Part shown: positions 1 through 8,822 of the stretch, in pieces
Position numbering within the stretch: position 1 is the first letter of the stretch
Layout of the letters: every line of letters begins with the position of its first letter
NCBI GenBank assembly: GCA_027596195.1
Contig: JADGJG010000271.1
Span: 1 to 26,495 of the forward strand
Length of the DNA stretch: 26,495 nt
Direction: 5' to 3'
Source: Podochytrium sp. JEL0797
Lineage: Eukaryota; Chytridiomycota; Chytridiomycetes; Chytridiales; Chytriomycetaceae
The notes under the pieces: generated by a model
What the model was told of the DNA's origin: nothing
The model's input: only the letters and a program-made list of their open reading frames with translations
The model's database searches: none
Program-made: the position numbers and the translations under genes

Positions 1-1815
1 CTCCTAGCCGTGCCTCTCCTCCTCGACATTGACCGCGCCCGAGACTCCGAAGCCGCTCCATCCATATCCCCCTCCCAATCCCCACCATCCTCCCCCATCT
101 CATCCACCGAATCCCAAAAAAACCCACCCCTCCCCCCCGAAGGCCAAAAACCAAAATCATCCATATTCGGCAACACAATAAACTCATCCAACGCGTCTTT
201 AATCCTCTTCTCAATCACCGCATTCACCATCTGCAGTTTGACGAGTTGGTTGCTAATCACGGGTTCCACTTGGATCCCAATTTCGAGGTTCTTGTGTAAA
301 CCGACCCAGATGCGCGAGGTTTCGTGGAAGGGTTTGATTTTGAGACGCACTGTTGCGTGGATGTGGTTGATTTTGATGGCGACCACGAGGGGGATTGAGA
401 AGGGGGTTAGGAGGGAGTTGAGACGTGATACAGAGATGGTCGCGAGCGTGGCGGCTTCGATGCGGATTCCGCCGGTGTAGTTCAAATCGAGGTCCACAAC
501 CAAATCTCCATCGAGAGAAAAGGACACGAGTCGCGGGTTTGAGAGGACGGGGATGGAATCACCAATGTTCAAGTCTTGGATGAGAATGTCGCTGAGGAAT
601 CCTTGAGCGAATGTTTTGGCCCCACTGCGGCGCGAGAGTTTTTGAATGAGGTAGGTTTTGATTTTGGGGTTCGAGTGGAATCCGACGAATACGCGGCCGA
701 GGAGGGCGTTGATCCAGGCGGAAGCTGGGTCATCAAGTGAGATGGAGTCTGTTAGCTTTTGCATCGCTTTGAGGTAGTTTTCTTGGGGTGGGGTGGAGTC
801 GAGGGGGGTTCGAGAGAGGGTGGCTCGGCGGAGGAGAAAGTACCAGTCTTCTTTGTCTGAATTGGTTAATGTGTAAATGTAGATTGATTGTGGGTGGAGA
901 GTTTCGATAGATTCGGAAGTTGTGGGTGTGAGCGAGTCGATTGAGGTGAGTTTGAGTGGACTGTGACGCTGGTAAATTTCGTGGTCTTGGGCGTGATTCT
1001 ACTGATTTATGTTAGTCTCTGAGCTGAATCAAACCGAATTAATTGAGAAAGCTCAAACCGCGTTCAACAAGATTTCGAATTTGTGAAGCAACAACACGTC
1101 AAGGCATTCGAGCTTCTCGTCCGATGAATAGATGAACAACGCGTCATTCTTGATGACTACAAACACGTCTTTTCAAGGAGCCACAAAGTTTTCGCGAACC
1201 TCGGAAGGTGGTTCAGCGATTTGGGGCAGTTCCACAGTTTCGCCAATAAATCGAGACACGAGATAACTCGATGTTTGCAAGGAAGCTTCTGCGACCCAAA
1301 AGAGAGTTTGCCCGATAAAGTTGATTGAGTTTACGTAGTTTCTGCTTTTTGTAGCGATTGGTTTTACGGCCGCGAAAGTTTCCGCAGGCGACCGCTGATC
1401 GCCAGAGATGACGGACCCCAACCCGCCCAAGAAATAGATTGTGTCCGATCCGCGGCTATTCACGAATCAGAAACGCGAGATTTTGTATTCAAAACCAACC
1501 AAACCTGTCCATATAAAGCTGATCGGTGGTCAACGACTCATCCGAAAGCCGCATCCAACCCACTTTCTCGAGCTGTGGATCGTATTCTCCATCATTCCCG
1601 AGCTCAAAAGACTTGTGCAACGTTGGTTTACGGTCTGCTTGAGAAAATTGTTTCGGGGTCTTTTTTGCAATGCGGGTGTGGGCCGGAGAGGATCCCTGCA
1701 TCAAAGTGGACGATCGCAGAAGAAGGACGACTGCGATTCCCAGTGCTAGAAGCGTGAATCCGCATCCGATACTAAACGCGGCAATGTGGCTCAAAATGGA
1801 CGAAAGAGCCGTCAT
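1..1815 (-). CDS. NVJ2: NVJ2/TEX2-like SMP-domain lipid-transfer protein, 3' end beyond window
   Basis: Probable ER membrane-anchored protein that moves lipids at organelle contacts, by family role. ATG at 1813-1815 gives an N-terminal membrane helix (IAAFSIGCGFTLLALGIAVV), then KVGWMRLSDE, which fits the start of the PH-like region, then FVVIKNDALFIYSSDEKLEC (PH strands). The SMP domain follows from about DPASAWINALLG through RIWVGLHKNLEIGIQVEP to EFIVLPNMDDF, a strong TEX2/Nvj2 signature. The frame is open to base 1, in a Gly/Asp- then Arg/Ser-rich tail. Introns: 1456-1504 (GTTTGG...TAG) and 999-1058 (GTTTGA, branch CTAAC, TAG), both phase-consistent. Problem: an in-frame TGA lies at 1173-1175 between the open stretch 1176-1455 and the PH strands. 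I could not place a phase-correct intron over it, so it may be a missed intron, a sequence error or a real lesion. The 1176-1455 segment is an insertion relative to what I recall of the family. Confidence 0.88.
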
Positions 1816-1983
1816 ATGACAATACGCGTTGAATTCTTGGAGAAAATCAAGGCGCCAAGCCAAGCCAAAAGAGATAGTAGATCCAAATTGTAAATGAAAA
1901 CCAACTTCTTTATGCAATCAAGACCAAAAAAACGATTCGTCGCAAACATTTGCAGCAAGAGAGAAACACAAGAAAACAGCTCT

Positions 1984-2910
1984 TCAAGAAATGCAACATA
2001 CACCGGCCAACTCATCGTCGTCATCATAATCCCATTTTCCTGGTTGGTGCTTCCAAAAAACTTCCAAAAAGGCAGCAACAGGGATCTCCACAGCCGTCAA
2101 ACTCACTTCCATCGTCGCTTCTCCATATTTCGCGTCCATGAACAGATCCCACTCGAAATTCAGTTCAAAGGCGTCATCGCGGTCGGCGTGTTCAGAACTT
2201 GAACCCATAGCCTTCCCCTTCTTGTCTTTCCCCTTCGACTTCGCTTCCACCCCCTTCGCTTCTTTTCCCTTCACGTCCACTCCCTTCACTTCCTCCCCAC
2301 CCACTTCCTCCTCGTCCGTTTTCTTTGGGTCAACAGACTGTGCCACAATACGCACCACCGTGCTATTCTTGAACCCATGCCGAACAAATTGATACTTGCG
2401 GTCAGCCTTCTTCTTGCTCGTTTCAAAAGCCACCCATCCGCGAGACCCACGCTTCTTTTCAGGAAACGGTGGAAAAACAAGTGGCACGCCACCCACGAGT
2501 CTCACACCAACAATCTCCGGGAACGGCTCCTCGAACAACTTGGCGTGCATTCCGCCTTCATCAGGGTCCTCGTAAATAACAATCTTGATGTCCGTGGCGG
2601 CCAGTTCGCCGGCCACAAACAGGGGCTCCGCGCGGTTGAACTTGGCGTCCGTTTGGAAGCGGATCATGTCGGTGATTAGAGTCGAGTCTTTGTTGAGGAC
2701 GACGGAACGGTGGTTCCATTCGTAGTCGCGGTGATCGCTGTCGAGGTCTATGTCGAGGGACACGCGGAGGCCGTCGATGGCGGCGATGAGGCGGCGGATG
2801 GATAAAACGCGGTGGCGTTTGCTCAGTTGGCGGGTTGATTTGCCGATGGAAGTGAGGGAGAGCCACGAGTACACGTTGTCGAGGAGTTCGTTGGGGAGGG
2901 TGTCGAGCAT
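1984..2910 (-). CDS. F-box protein with Lys/Gly/Glu low-complexity stretch and possible C-terminal CaaX box
   Basis: The likely role is substrate adaptor of an SCF ubiquitin ligase, inferred only from the F-box. I start at the ATG at 2908-2910 (308 aa) because it opens directly into the F-box (MLDTLPNELLDNVYSWLSL); upstream in-frame codons lack an ATG. Residues about 75-220 look like a beta-rich body with no family I recognise (FPEIVGVRLVGGVPLVFPPF, GWVAFETSKK). A basic/acidic low-complexity run of repeated VKG/AKG units follows (about 2220-2310), then an acidic DDDDE near the end. The last four residues are C-C-I-S, which fits a CaaX prenylation box. Some vertebrate F-box proteins such as FBXL2 are prenylated, so membrane attachment is possible. 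No intron is needed. It lies upstream of, and on the same strand as, the NVJ2-like gene. Confidence 0.8.
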   Translation of the reverse strand: MLDTLPNELLDNVYSWLSLTSIGKSTRQLSKRHRVLSIRRLIAAIDGLRVSLDIDLDSDHRDYEWNHRSVVLNKDSTLITDMIRFQTDAKFNRAEPLFVAGELAATDIKIVIYEDPDEGGMHAKLFEEPFPEIVGVRLVGGVPLVFPPFPEKKRGSRGWVAFETSKKKADRKYQFVRHGFKNSTVVRIVAQSVDPKKTDEEEVGGEEVKGVDVKGKEAKGVEAKSKGKDKKGKAMGSSSEHADRDDAFELNFEWDLFMDAKYGEATMEVSLTAVEIPVAAFLEVFWKHQPGKWDYDDDDELAGVCCIS

Positions 2911-3218
2911 GTTTCCTTTCCAATTTGGATTTTGGAGTGTGTTTTTTTGGGGATTTTGGGATATATCACTGGCCACTGCAGGCAAAAAAATAATCTTTAA
3001 TCTAAAATTGAGAATGCGACAAGCAGGAGATATAAACAGCTGGGGGGGTGATGTGGAAAGGAATTAAATAAAAAGCCGCCGCGGTGGACTGCCAAAAAAA
3101 AGCCGCGATTTCTTAATCTTGCAGGCTGATATGGTAGACCATAATACAGTCAAAGTCTCGAGAATACGAAACAGTGCAGGGCACCGACTATTCTCAAATA
3201 ATCAAAAATCCAATCAAG
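2911..3218. promoter_or_regulatory. Divergent intergenic region between F-box gene (-) and Jupiter-like gene (+)
   Basis: These 308 bases separate two start codons facing away from each other, so they should hold both promoters. A TATAAAC lies on the plus strand at 3031-3037, about 190 nt before the plus-strand ATG, and a TATAT sequence lies near 2961-2966. I see no coding potential or repeat in it. Promoter function is inferred from position. Confidence 0.45.
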
Positions 3219-3782
3219 ATGGTTCGCGTGAACAACAACCAATCCGCCGGCGGCAACTCCTCCCTCACCTTTGGCGACGACTCACCCACCAACCGACCCC
3301 TCTCTCCGACCTCCACCCGCTCCCCACGCTCACCAGTCCTGCAATACCAAACCCTGAACAACAGCCGCCCAACATCTCCGGCACCGTCCCTCCCTTCGCG
3401 ATCCCCGTCCGCTCTTGGACGAAGCCGAAACGGAGCCGGAAACGCAACTCAATCTTCAATCTCGTTTGGAGGCGATACTCCACGCAACAACGAGTCGGCT
3501 GCGGTAGTGGCTTCGAAATCGTCGTTTTATCGGGACGAGGTTCCGACTCCTCATCGTGCTGTGAGTGTTTCCAAACCTGGTCCAAGTGTGAATAATGAAG
3601 ACATATCGGCCGTGAATACGGTTGCGAGGTTGGAATCGCTCGTGTTGGAGATGCAATCCAAATTGGACGCTCAGACCGATTTGTTGCGCGAAATGTTTTC
3701 GTATGTGAAGAGGATTGATCAGGATGTTGGGGCTGTTGGGGATGAGGTGGCGTTGATGAAGAAACGGATGGATCGATTGTGA
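3219..3782 (+). CDS. Ser/Pro-rich Jupiter/HN1-like protein with C-terminal coiled coil
   Basis: 187 aa from the ATG at 3219, with no intron needed. The N-terminal two thirds is Ser/Pro/Asn-rich and disordered in appearance. It holds two copies of a short motif, SSLTFGDDSP (residues about 14-23) and SSISFGGDTP (about 79-88). The same motif occurs in the next gene and resembles the SNFS-G-D repeat of Jupiter/HN1 (JPT) microtubule-associated proteins. Residues about 135-187 form a predicted coiled coil (heptads in VARLESLVLEMQSKLDAQTD) ending in KKRMDRL. The coiled coil is not part of animal JPT proteins. Microtubule association is inferred from motif and neighbour only; the family call is tentative. 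Confidence 0.7.
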   Translation: MVRVNNNQSAGGNSSLTFGDDSPTNRPLSPTSTRSPRSPVLQYQTLNNSRPTSPAPSLPSRSPSALGRSRNGAGNATQSSISFGGDTPRNNESAAVVASKSSFYRDEVPTPHRAVSVSKPGPSVNNEDISAVNTVARLESLVLEMQSKLDAQTDLLREMFSYVKRIDQDVGAVGDEVALMKKRMDRL

Positions 3783-3861
3783 TTGCGACGCGTCAAGAAG
3801 AAAGCACGCAAACGAAATTCAATTTGATATTGATTAAAATCCGCCACACCCCACCCCCTAA

Positions 3862-4621
3862 ATGAGTACAAGAGTTCCCCCCGGCGGACACTCAAACTTC
3901 TCGTTTGGAGGCGATGCGCCTACTGCCGCACCTCCCAAGACATCCGTCCGTTCCTCCCCGTTGATTCACGAACCCATTCCATCCACGCTCCCCTCTGCAA
4001 CCCGCAAACTTGGATCCGTTCACCAGTCTTCGATTCGCTTTGGCGATGACGGAGGAAGCCCGATTCCAGACTCGGTTATCTCTCCCGTCAAGAAGGCGAA
4101 CGGTGGGAGAGTTTTCATTCGGTAGTGTGATTTCATCATCGAAGGCTCTGACACACACCCCTTTCACAGCCGCCCGATCCACATCCAGCAACGTCTTCAG
4201 TTCCGCTGATGATTCTCCACCCATCGCACCTGCCGCAACCCGATCCACCGTGGCATCAGCCACCCCACAAGGAATCGAAGCAAAACCCGCCACCAAACGC
4301 CTCTTCCACCCATCCACCACAACTTCAACGCAAGAAGCGGAATTCAAACCAAGTCGACGTCAACCTTCCATCAACAAAAACTTGCAAAGCAGTAGTATCG
4401 TGTTGGGAACAGAGCAGCTTTCGTTGAACGGCGAGGAGGACAACTTTGGCGTGCGCAAGCATAGGAATGGGGTGAAGCAGGTGAGGCCTCAGGAGGGTGT
4501 CAAGAGTGTGGGTGAGTTTTCGGGGTCGGGTGGGTTGGAGGTAAAGGAGGAGCGGATGAGGTTGGATCCGGCTGAGTTGGAGGTGGCAGGATCGCGTACC
4601 GGGAAACACGGCGTTTATTGA
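3862..4621 (+). CDS. Jupiter/HN1 (JPT)-like microtubule-associated protein
   Basis: 230 aa from two exons, 3862-4102 and 4170-4621. The intron 4103-4169 runs GTGGGA...CTGAC...CACAG; phase 1 is preserved. The N-terminus STRVPPGGHSNFSFGGDAPT closely follows the JPT1 pattern (S-R-V-x-PPGG-SNFS-x-G-D-E-P). Further on are SSIRFGDDG, SSNVFSSADDSP (compare SNIFG in JPT1) and a C-terminal SSSIVLG (compare SSLVLG in JPT1). The order of these motifs is the same as in animal JPT proteins. The protein is otherwise disordered and rich in Ser, Thr, Pro and Ala. By family it would bind or regulate microtubules. It follows the preceding paralogue-like gene by only 79 nt on the same strand. Confidence 0.72.
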
Positions 4622-4742
4622 TATTGAGACAGTTGGGTGCAGTAGTTTTTTTCTAATCGAAACAACGCGTTTGCAAATTCAAATCATTCCCTTCAACTTT
4701 TTTTTAATCGACAACGACTCCATTTCATGCATTAATCCCACA

Positions 4743-5408
4743 TTACTTTCCCTTCACAAACTTTCCTTGGATATCCGTCACGCCCACCGAACAGCTTGAT
4801 TTCTCATCGTACCCCGCCCAATCGCGTTCGCCCTCCTCAAACTCAACGTCATTAAACACCATCCCGCTTTCGACACCTTCGGCGATCCAATTCTGTCCAT
4901 GCGTTGGCTTCCAGTCAATAAAATCAAGGCCTCTCGTTTCGATCGTCAAGATCGATTGGGGGGATGCGTTGTCGGATGTATATGGCTTGAAGGAGTCCTT
5001 GATTATATCTGCCCAAAACGACATCAATTGATCCATCGTGAATGAATAGCGATCACCACAACTCACTCGCATTCGTGTGTGCCTTGCAGCTTTTGCAGCG
5101 CATAATAAAGTTGGCCTCGCCCCTGCTGTTTGGGATTTCATGCTCCTCGATGCTGTTGAACGAGATCCAGCCGGCGTGGTCTTCATGGCATGTGGTGCAT
5201 TTGACCTGGCGATGGGGGGGATCAGTCGATGAAATGCGGAGAGGGGGTGAGTCAAAACTCGGATATTCACCCGGAACGTCCATTCGTAGTCTTTTCCCGA
5301 GGGGCGCAGATTGGTAAGGTTTTCAAGCTCGGCAGTGATAACAAGGTCTAGTTTCTGTGCAGTGGGGTGGTGAGTTGGCAGGGTGGGGGAGACGGGAGGA
5401 AGTTCCAC
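4743..5408 (-). CDS. CZIB: CXXC-motif zinc-binding protein (DUF866 / C1orf123 family)
   Basis: 180 aa from exons 5271-5408, 5067-5205 and 4743-5008; introns 5206-5270 (GTGAAT...CAG) and 5009-5066 (GTGAGT...CAG) join in phase. The product matches CZIB along its length: LENLTNLRPSGKDYEWTFR, then VKCTTC with a first CxxC, then MRCKSC with a second CxxC, then FKPYTSDN, ETRGLDFIDWKP, EGVESGMVFNDVEF and DWAGYDEKSSCSVGV. The four cysteines are the zinc ligands by family. It is about 20 residues longer than human CZIB, mostly through a Pro/Thr-rich N-terminus. The biochemical function of the family is not settled. It converges on the Jupiter-like gene. Confidence 0.94.
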   Translation of the reverse strand: MELPPVSPTLPTHHPTAQKLDLVITAELENLTNLRPSGKDYEWTFRVNIRVLTHPLSAFHRLIPPIARSNAPHAMKTTPAGSRSTASRSMKSQTAGARPTLLCAAKAARHTRMRVSCGDRYSFTMDQLMSFWADIIKDSFKPYTSDNASPQSILTIETRGLDFIDWKPTHGQNWIAEGVESGMVFNDVEFEEGERDWAGYDEKSSCSVGVTDIQGKFVKGK

Positions 5409-5585
5409 CGAACCGGCATTTTTCAGAATCTTCTTGCGACGCGCGCGAAACTCGACATACGGTCCACTCTCCGACTCCGTCGACTAACTTCGATCGAATA
5501 GTATTTAACTACAATTATTACAAGATCTCAATTTATTCGCGTCTCAAAAGCTAATAACGAACAGAATGGCAACATCCACGCGCAT

Positions 5586-6101
5586 TTACTGCTCCTGGTG
5601 GTGGTGGTGGTGCTTGTGGTGCTTTCCTCCCTCTCCGTAGTTGGCAAGGAACTCACTGTTGGAGACAGAAGGAGCCGTCAAAACAAAGCAATCAAAACCA
5701 TACGTATTCAAACTCACGGGTGCGTCTCGTATCCGGGCTGCACGAGCGACTGGAACTCAGCCTGGGTCTGCTCGTTGTGGGTCTTGTTGTGGTGCTTGAT
5801 CCACTCCTCGTAAGCGAGGTATCCCGCTCCGGCAACGGCGACAGCGCCGACGACTCCGAGCTCGCCCTGAAGGAGTATCGAGAGTTAGCGATCATGTCAG
5901 CGAAACAAGGGACGATGCAAGTGTTCCAAAATTGGATTTTTAAGGGCGTCGAGGGAGTGCGTGGTGTCGGTGGCGGAACGGCGGTTGCGAAACGCCGCGG
6001 TGATCGCGCACAGAGGGGCATGATCAAAGGATCTAGAGGCATACCTTGTATCCTCCCTGCTTGGTGAATGAGTTCTCGAAGGTTGCGAGAATGTTTTGCA
6101 T
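5586..6101 (-). CDS. Small His-tailed protein with a hydrophobic Ala/Gly segment (cluster member A)
   Basis: 91 aa from exons 6045-6101, 5718-5866 and 5586-5655. Introns are 5867-6044 (GTATGC, branch CTAAC, TTCAG; 178 nt, long for this window) and 5656-5717 (GTGAGT...CAACAG). The start MQNILATFENSFTKQ leads into a Gly/Ala hydrophobic segment (VVGAVAVAGAGYLAYE), then WIKHHNKTHNEQTQAEF, and ends in KHHKHHHHHQEQ. The AVAVAG-G-Y-W-KH-NK-H-E-QA-F pattern is shared with the gene at 7142-7375, so they are paralogues. It faintly recalls fungal CipC/DUF3759 proteins (Ala-rich helix then AYE...H), but I would not assign it. The His tail might bind metal; that is a guess. Confidence 0.78.
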
Positions 6102-6326
6102 TTTTTAAGAGTTTTTGGTGGGGGGAAAAGTGATTTCGCCGAGCCTTTTTGTGTCTCCATGGATCGAAAATTTTCATTTCCGAAACACTGAAGATACGAT
6201 CGAGACAAACCACGCGTTTCATTTCCGGACTCGCGAAACGAGGGTGGCGTCTTGAAGGCTGATACCTCGAAGGGCGGTCTTTCAGCCGATTCATTCAACC
6301 TACAATTCACCAACTTTCATGATACT

Positions 6327-6340
6327 GTATTTATAAAAGG
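6327..6340 (-). promoter_or_regulatory. TATA-like element upstream of small gene A
   Basis: Minus-strand CCTTTTATAAATAC, about 225 nt before the start codon of the gene at 5586-6101 and just beyond the stop of the next upstream gene. Promoter role is inferred from sequence and position. Confidence 0.45.
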
Positions 6341-6364
6341 ATATGCGACACGAAACGCGTGAAT

Positions 6365-6889
6365 TCAATAAAGTTGGCCGTCTGGTTGCTGATACATTTG
6401 GTCTCCACCACTTGGAGCATCCTCACCATCAGGCTGCAAATTATTGCCTTGAAGCTGGAAGCTTGGGTCTTCAATCTGCATGCTGTCTTGCTGCAGATCG
6501 CTCTCCTGCTGATAATTCTGACGGATCTGGGCGTTTCCTCCATTCTGCAGGTCAGAGCCTTGGTTGTTGTTCCCATCGTTCAAGCTTTCACCGACCGCGG
6601 GCAACGCGTTGTTGTATGAAGATGGCTGCTTTCCACTGAATTGCTGCTGAGTGATGCTTTGGCCCGCGTTACCGCCACTCTGCGGCTGTTGCTGAGACGA
6701 CTTGTCGTTGTTGTTCCCAACGGTCAAGCTTTCACCGAACGTGGGCAATTGGTTGGTGTTTGAAGCTTGCTGCTTCCCGCTGAATTGCTGGCTGATGCCG
6801 GTGGTACCACCACTTTGTTTCTGTTGCAGAGACGACTTGTCGAACGCGGCTGTGGCCTTTTTGATTGCACTCTCGATGCTGGCAAACAT
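6365..6889 (-). CDS. Gln/Asn-rich low-complexity protein with internal duplication (cluster member B)
   Basis: 174 aa, single exon, ATG at 6887-6889. The N-terminus MFASIESAIKKATAAFDKSS resembles the starts of the flanking small genes (MFSGIENAFEK and MQNILATFENSF), so all three may share an N-terminal helix. The remainder is rich in Q, N, S and G. Two tandem units are visible, each running SQQ..QSGG....QQFSGK..S..N.LP..GESL..GNNN (about residues 20-64 and 65-112). The tail is richer in D, Q and P. There is no hydrophobic AVAVAG segment here. The composition is prion-like, so assembly or condensate behaviour is conceivable but untested. I recognise no family. Confidence 0.7.
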   Translation of the reverse strand: MFASIESAIKKATAAFDKSSLQQKQSGGTTGISQQFSGKQQASNTNQLPTFGESLTVGNNNDKSSQQQPQSGGNAGQSITQQQFSGKQPSSYNNALPAVGESLNDGNNNQGSDLQNGGNAQIRQNYQQESDLQQDSMQIEDPSFQLQGNNLQPDGEDAPSGGDQMYQQPDGQLY

Positions 6890-7102
6890 GATTGTGGTTG
6901 TTTTTTAATGTGAAGTGTCATTGTGAGCGAACATGTGGCGCCTCGACTTTTCCCGGATTTTGATTCATTCATCTGCTTCTCCCGAAGTTGTGTCTCTTGC
7001 AGAGTCATCGCGTTTACAAATTCGCAAGAAAATTTGTAGTGTGCTGGAGGAACGCTGCAAGATGTGAAATGTGCGCGATGCGAATGTCAAGAGAAAATTT
7101 CA

Positions 7103-7115
7103 CCCTTTTATTTAC
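7103..7115 (-). promoter_or_regulatory. TATA-like element upstream of small gene B
   Basis: Minus-strand GTAAATAAAAGGG, about 215-225 nt before the ATG at 6889, a spacing close to that at small gene A. Inferred promoter element. Confidence 0.4.
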
Positions 7116-7141
7116 ATGGTTGAAAGAAAAAAGAGAGCAAC

Positions 7142-7375
7142 TCAGTAGTTTTGCTGGTCGCCTCCACTCTGGTCTCCACCAAAGTTTTGCTGCTGATAAG
7201 CCGGGTCTTGCTGCTGCTGCTGAGCCATGGAGTTGAACTGGGCTTGCGCGTCTTCACTGTGCTCCTTGTTCTCGTGTTTCAACCACACGTGGTAGCCGAG
7301 AGCACCGACACCGGCAACGGCGACAGCGTCGAGCGTACGGGATTTTTCGAAGGCGTTCTCGATTCCGGAAAACAT
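7142..7375 (-). CDS. Small Gln-rich protein with Ala/Gly hydrophobic segment (cluster member C)
   Basis: 77 aa, single exon, ATG at 7373-7375. MFSGIENAFEKSRTLD is followed by a hydrophobic AVAVAGVGALGY and then VWLKHENKEHSEDAQAQF. This aligns with cluster member A over about 35 residues, including the AVAVAG core, the aromatic/Trp, KH-NK-H and QA-F positions. The C-terminus is Q/G/D-rich (QQQQQDPAYQQQNFGGDQ) and ends in Tyr. The function is unknown. The hydrophobic stretch is about 12-16 residues, short for a membrane helix, and could be an amphipathic or glycine-zipper helix. Confidence 0.72.
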   Translation of the reverse strand: MFSGIENAFEKSRTLDAVAVAGVGALGYHVWLKHENKEHSEDAQAQFNSMAQQQQQDPAYQQQNFGGDQSGGDQQNY

Positions 7376-7430
7376 GAGGAAAAGGTTTTGTGTAATTGAT
7401 GATGCTCCTCATTGCTTGGAAGGGAAGGCG

Positions 7431-7441
7431 CTATTTATGAG
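7431..7441 (-). promoter_or_regulatory. TATA-like element upstream of small gene C
   Basis: Minus-strand CTCATAAATAG about 55-65 nt before the ATG at 7375. Inferred promoter element; it lies between this gene and the MDM12 stop. Confidence 0.4.
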
Positions 7442-7620
7442 TTTTTACCTCCTTCATTTGCGTCTTGAAATAGTGTCTCTCCCCTCTTCATTCATTTCGT
7501 TCAAATCACACATTTTGGTTTCTCCGGTTGGAGTTAGCTGCTCGTTGACGCAAATTGAGACAATCGTCTGGCCCAAAAAGGTCTTTCTCGACAGAAAAAT
7601 AATCTAATATTCTATTGAGT

Positions 7621-8822
7621 TTATTCGGAAGGACCATACAAAACTTCTGACCCATCGTCCGCAAACACATCCTCCCCGTCGCCATTCTCGTTAATCAGCG
7701 ACAGGCAATGATAATTCGGATACACCAAATGATCCGAAACGAGCGTCTTGACCTGATCCACGATAAATTTTTCAATCTTGCCCACATTCTTGAGGACACC
7801 CTGGGGTCGCGTCTTGTCCCCGATTTCTGAGTCAATGTTGATTTCGTTGAAGAGGCCGCGGTTTTCGCCGTTTTCTTTGAAGCAGAAATTGATGTGGTCT
7901 CCGAGGTATGATATGACGGCAACGGCTATTGTGGGGGGGGGTGCGTGGTTTGGAATCAGTTTGGAGCGATCGGAATGAACAACGCGCGCCTGCGTCAATC
8001 TCTTCGTCGCTCATTCTGAATCTCTGAGCTATTCCCGTTTCGAATCCGCATGAATATCTAGAAACGCATTTGTGAGGGCCAAATGCGTGATCGAAATCCA
8101 GCTCCAATGCACAACGCTTCGCGCCTTCGATCAGCAGCCACGGCAATCAAACGACATCGAGCAATTTCATACCAGTAAAAGAGAACCCCGTCAAAGTAAG
8201 AACCAACGGAAGTGTAATGAAAGCAGGAGTCGGCTGATTCACAATCAGCGCCGTCGAAATGGACAACTTGCAATCGCCCTTATATTCAACAAAGATTTCA
8301 ATCTGCAGGTCCGTTTCCCGCCGCATCTGTTCAGCGTATTGGGCCACAATGTCTTCGACGGAGGTGGATTTGGTCTTGGAAGGCATTCGTTGGTGAAGAT
8401 CGGGCGGGGATCCTGTAGAGGGGAGCCTCTGGGGAGAGGCGGAAGATGGGGCTTCGGAGCCGTTGCGGGAGGATTCGCGATCGTTGAGGAATGTCGGGGC
8501 AAGGAGATGGGCGAGGTTGGAGGCCGAGGGTGTTTGCGAAAAGATGTCAACGTCATCGGGAAGGTAGAACTCGTCAATGACGTTGGTGATGTCTGCCATG
8601 GATTGTGTGAGATACCAGGACTACCAAGAGAGGATCGATCATCTCACCCTGGATCGCAACGACCGGTGGAATGCTCCCAAAGTCCAAGTCAGTCACACTC
8701 AACTTGCCCAGGAACGATGGCCTTCGATCGTCCATCTCTTCAAGTCTCTCGTTTATCCAGTCCTGGAGTTGTTGGGCGAGCTCGCCATCGCGCAGTTTGT
8801 CCCATTGGATATCGAACGACAT
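7621..8822 (-). CDS. MDM12: MDM12, SMP-domain subunit of the ERMES ER-mitochondria tether
   Basis: 299 aa from exons 8648-8822, 8173-8592 and 7621-7925, phases consistent. The start MSFDIQWDKLRDGELAQQLQ and the following PSFLGKLSVTDLDFGSIPP are the Mdm12 N-terminus. IQDITNVIDEFYLPDD spans the first intron. IEIFVEYKGDCKLSISTAL, TPAFITLPLVLTLTGFSFT and LGDHINFCFKENGENRG follow. VLKNVGKIEKFIVDQVKTLV and the HLVYPNYHCLSL end are the conserved Mdm12 C-terminal SMP elements. By family it works with Mmm1, Mdm10 and Mdm34 in phospholipid transfer between ER and mitochondria. A Ser/Pro-rich insert lies after the YLPDDVD stretch. Introns are 8593-8647 and 7926-8172; the second is 247 nt, several times the local norm, and contains a C9 run near its 3' end. 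Confidence 0.93.

Noticed and set aside
10..480. Plus-strand 156-aa ORF at the left edge
   Set aside because: The opposite strand encodes the conserved SMP domain of the NVJ2-like gene here; the plus ORF is its mirror frame.
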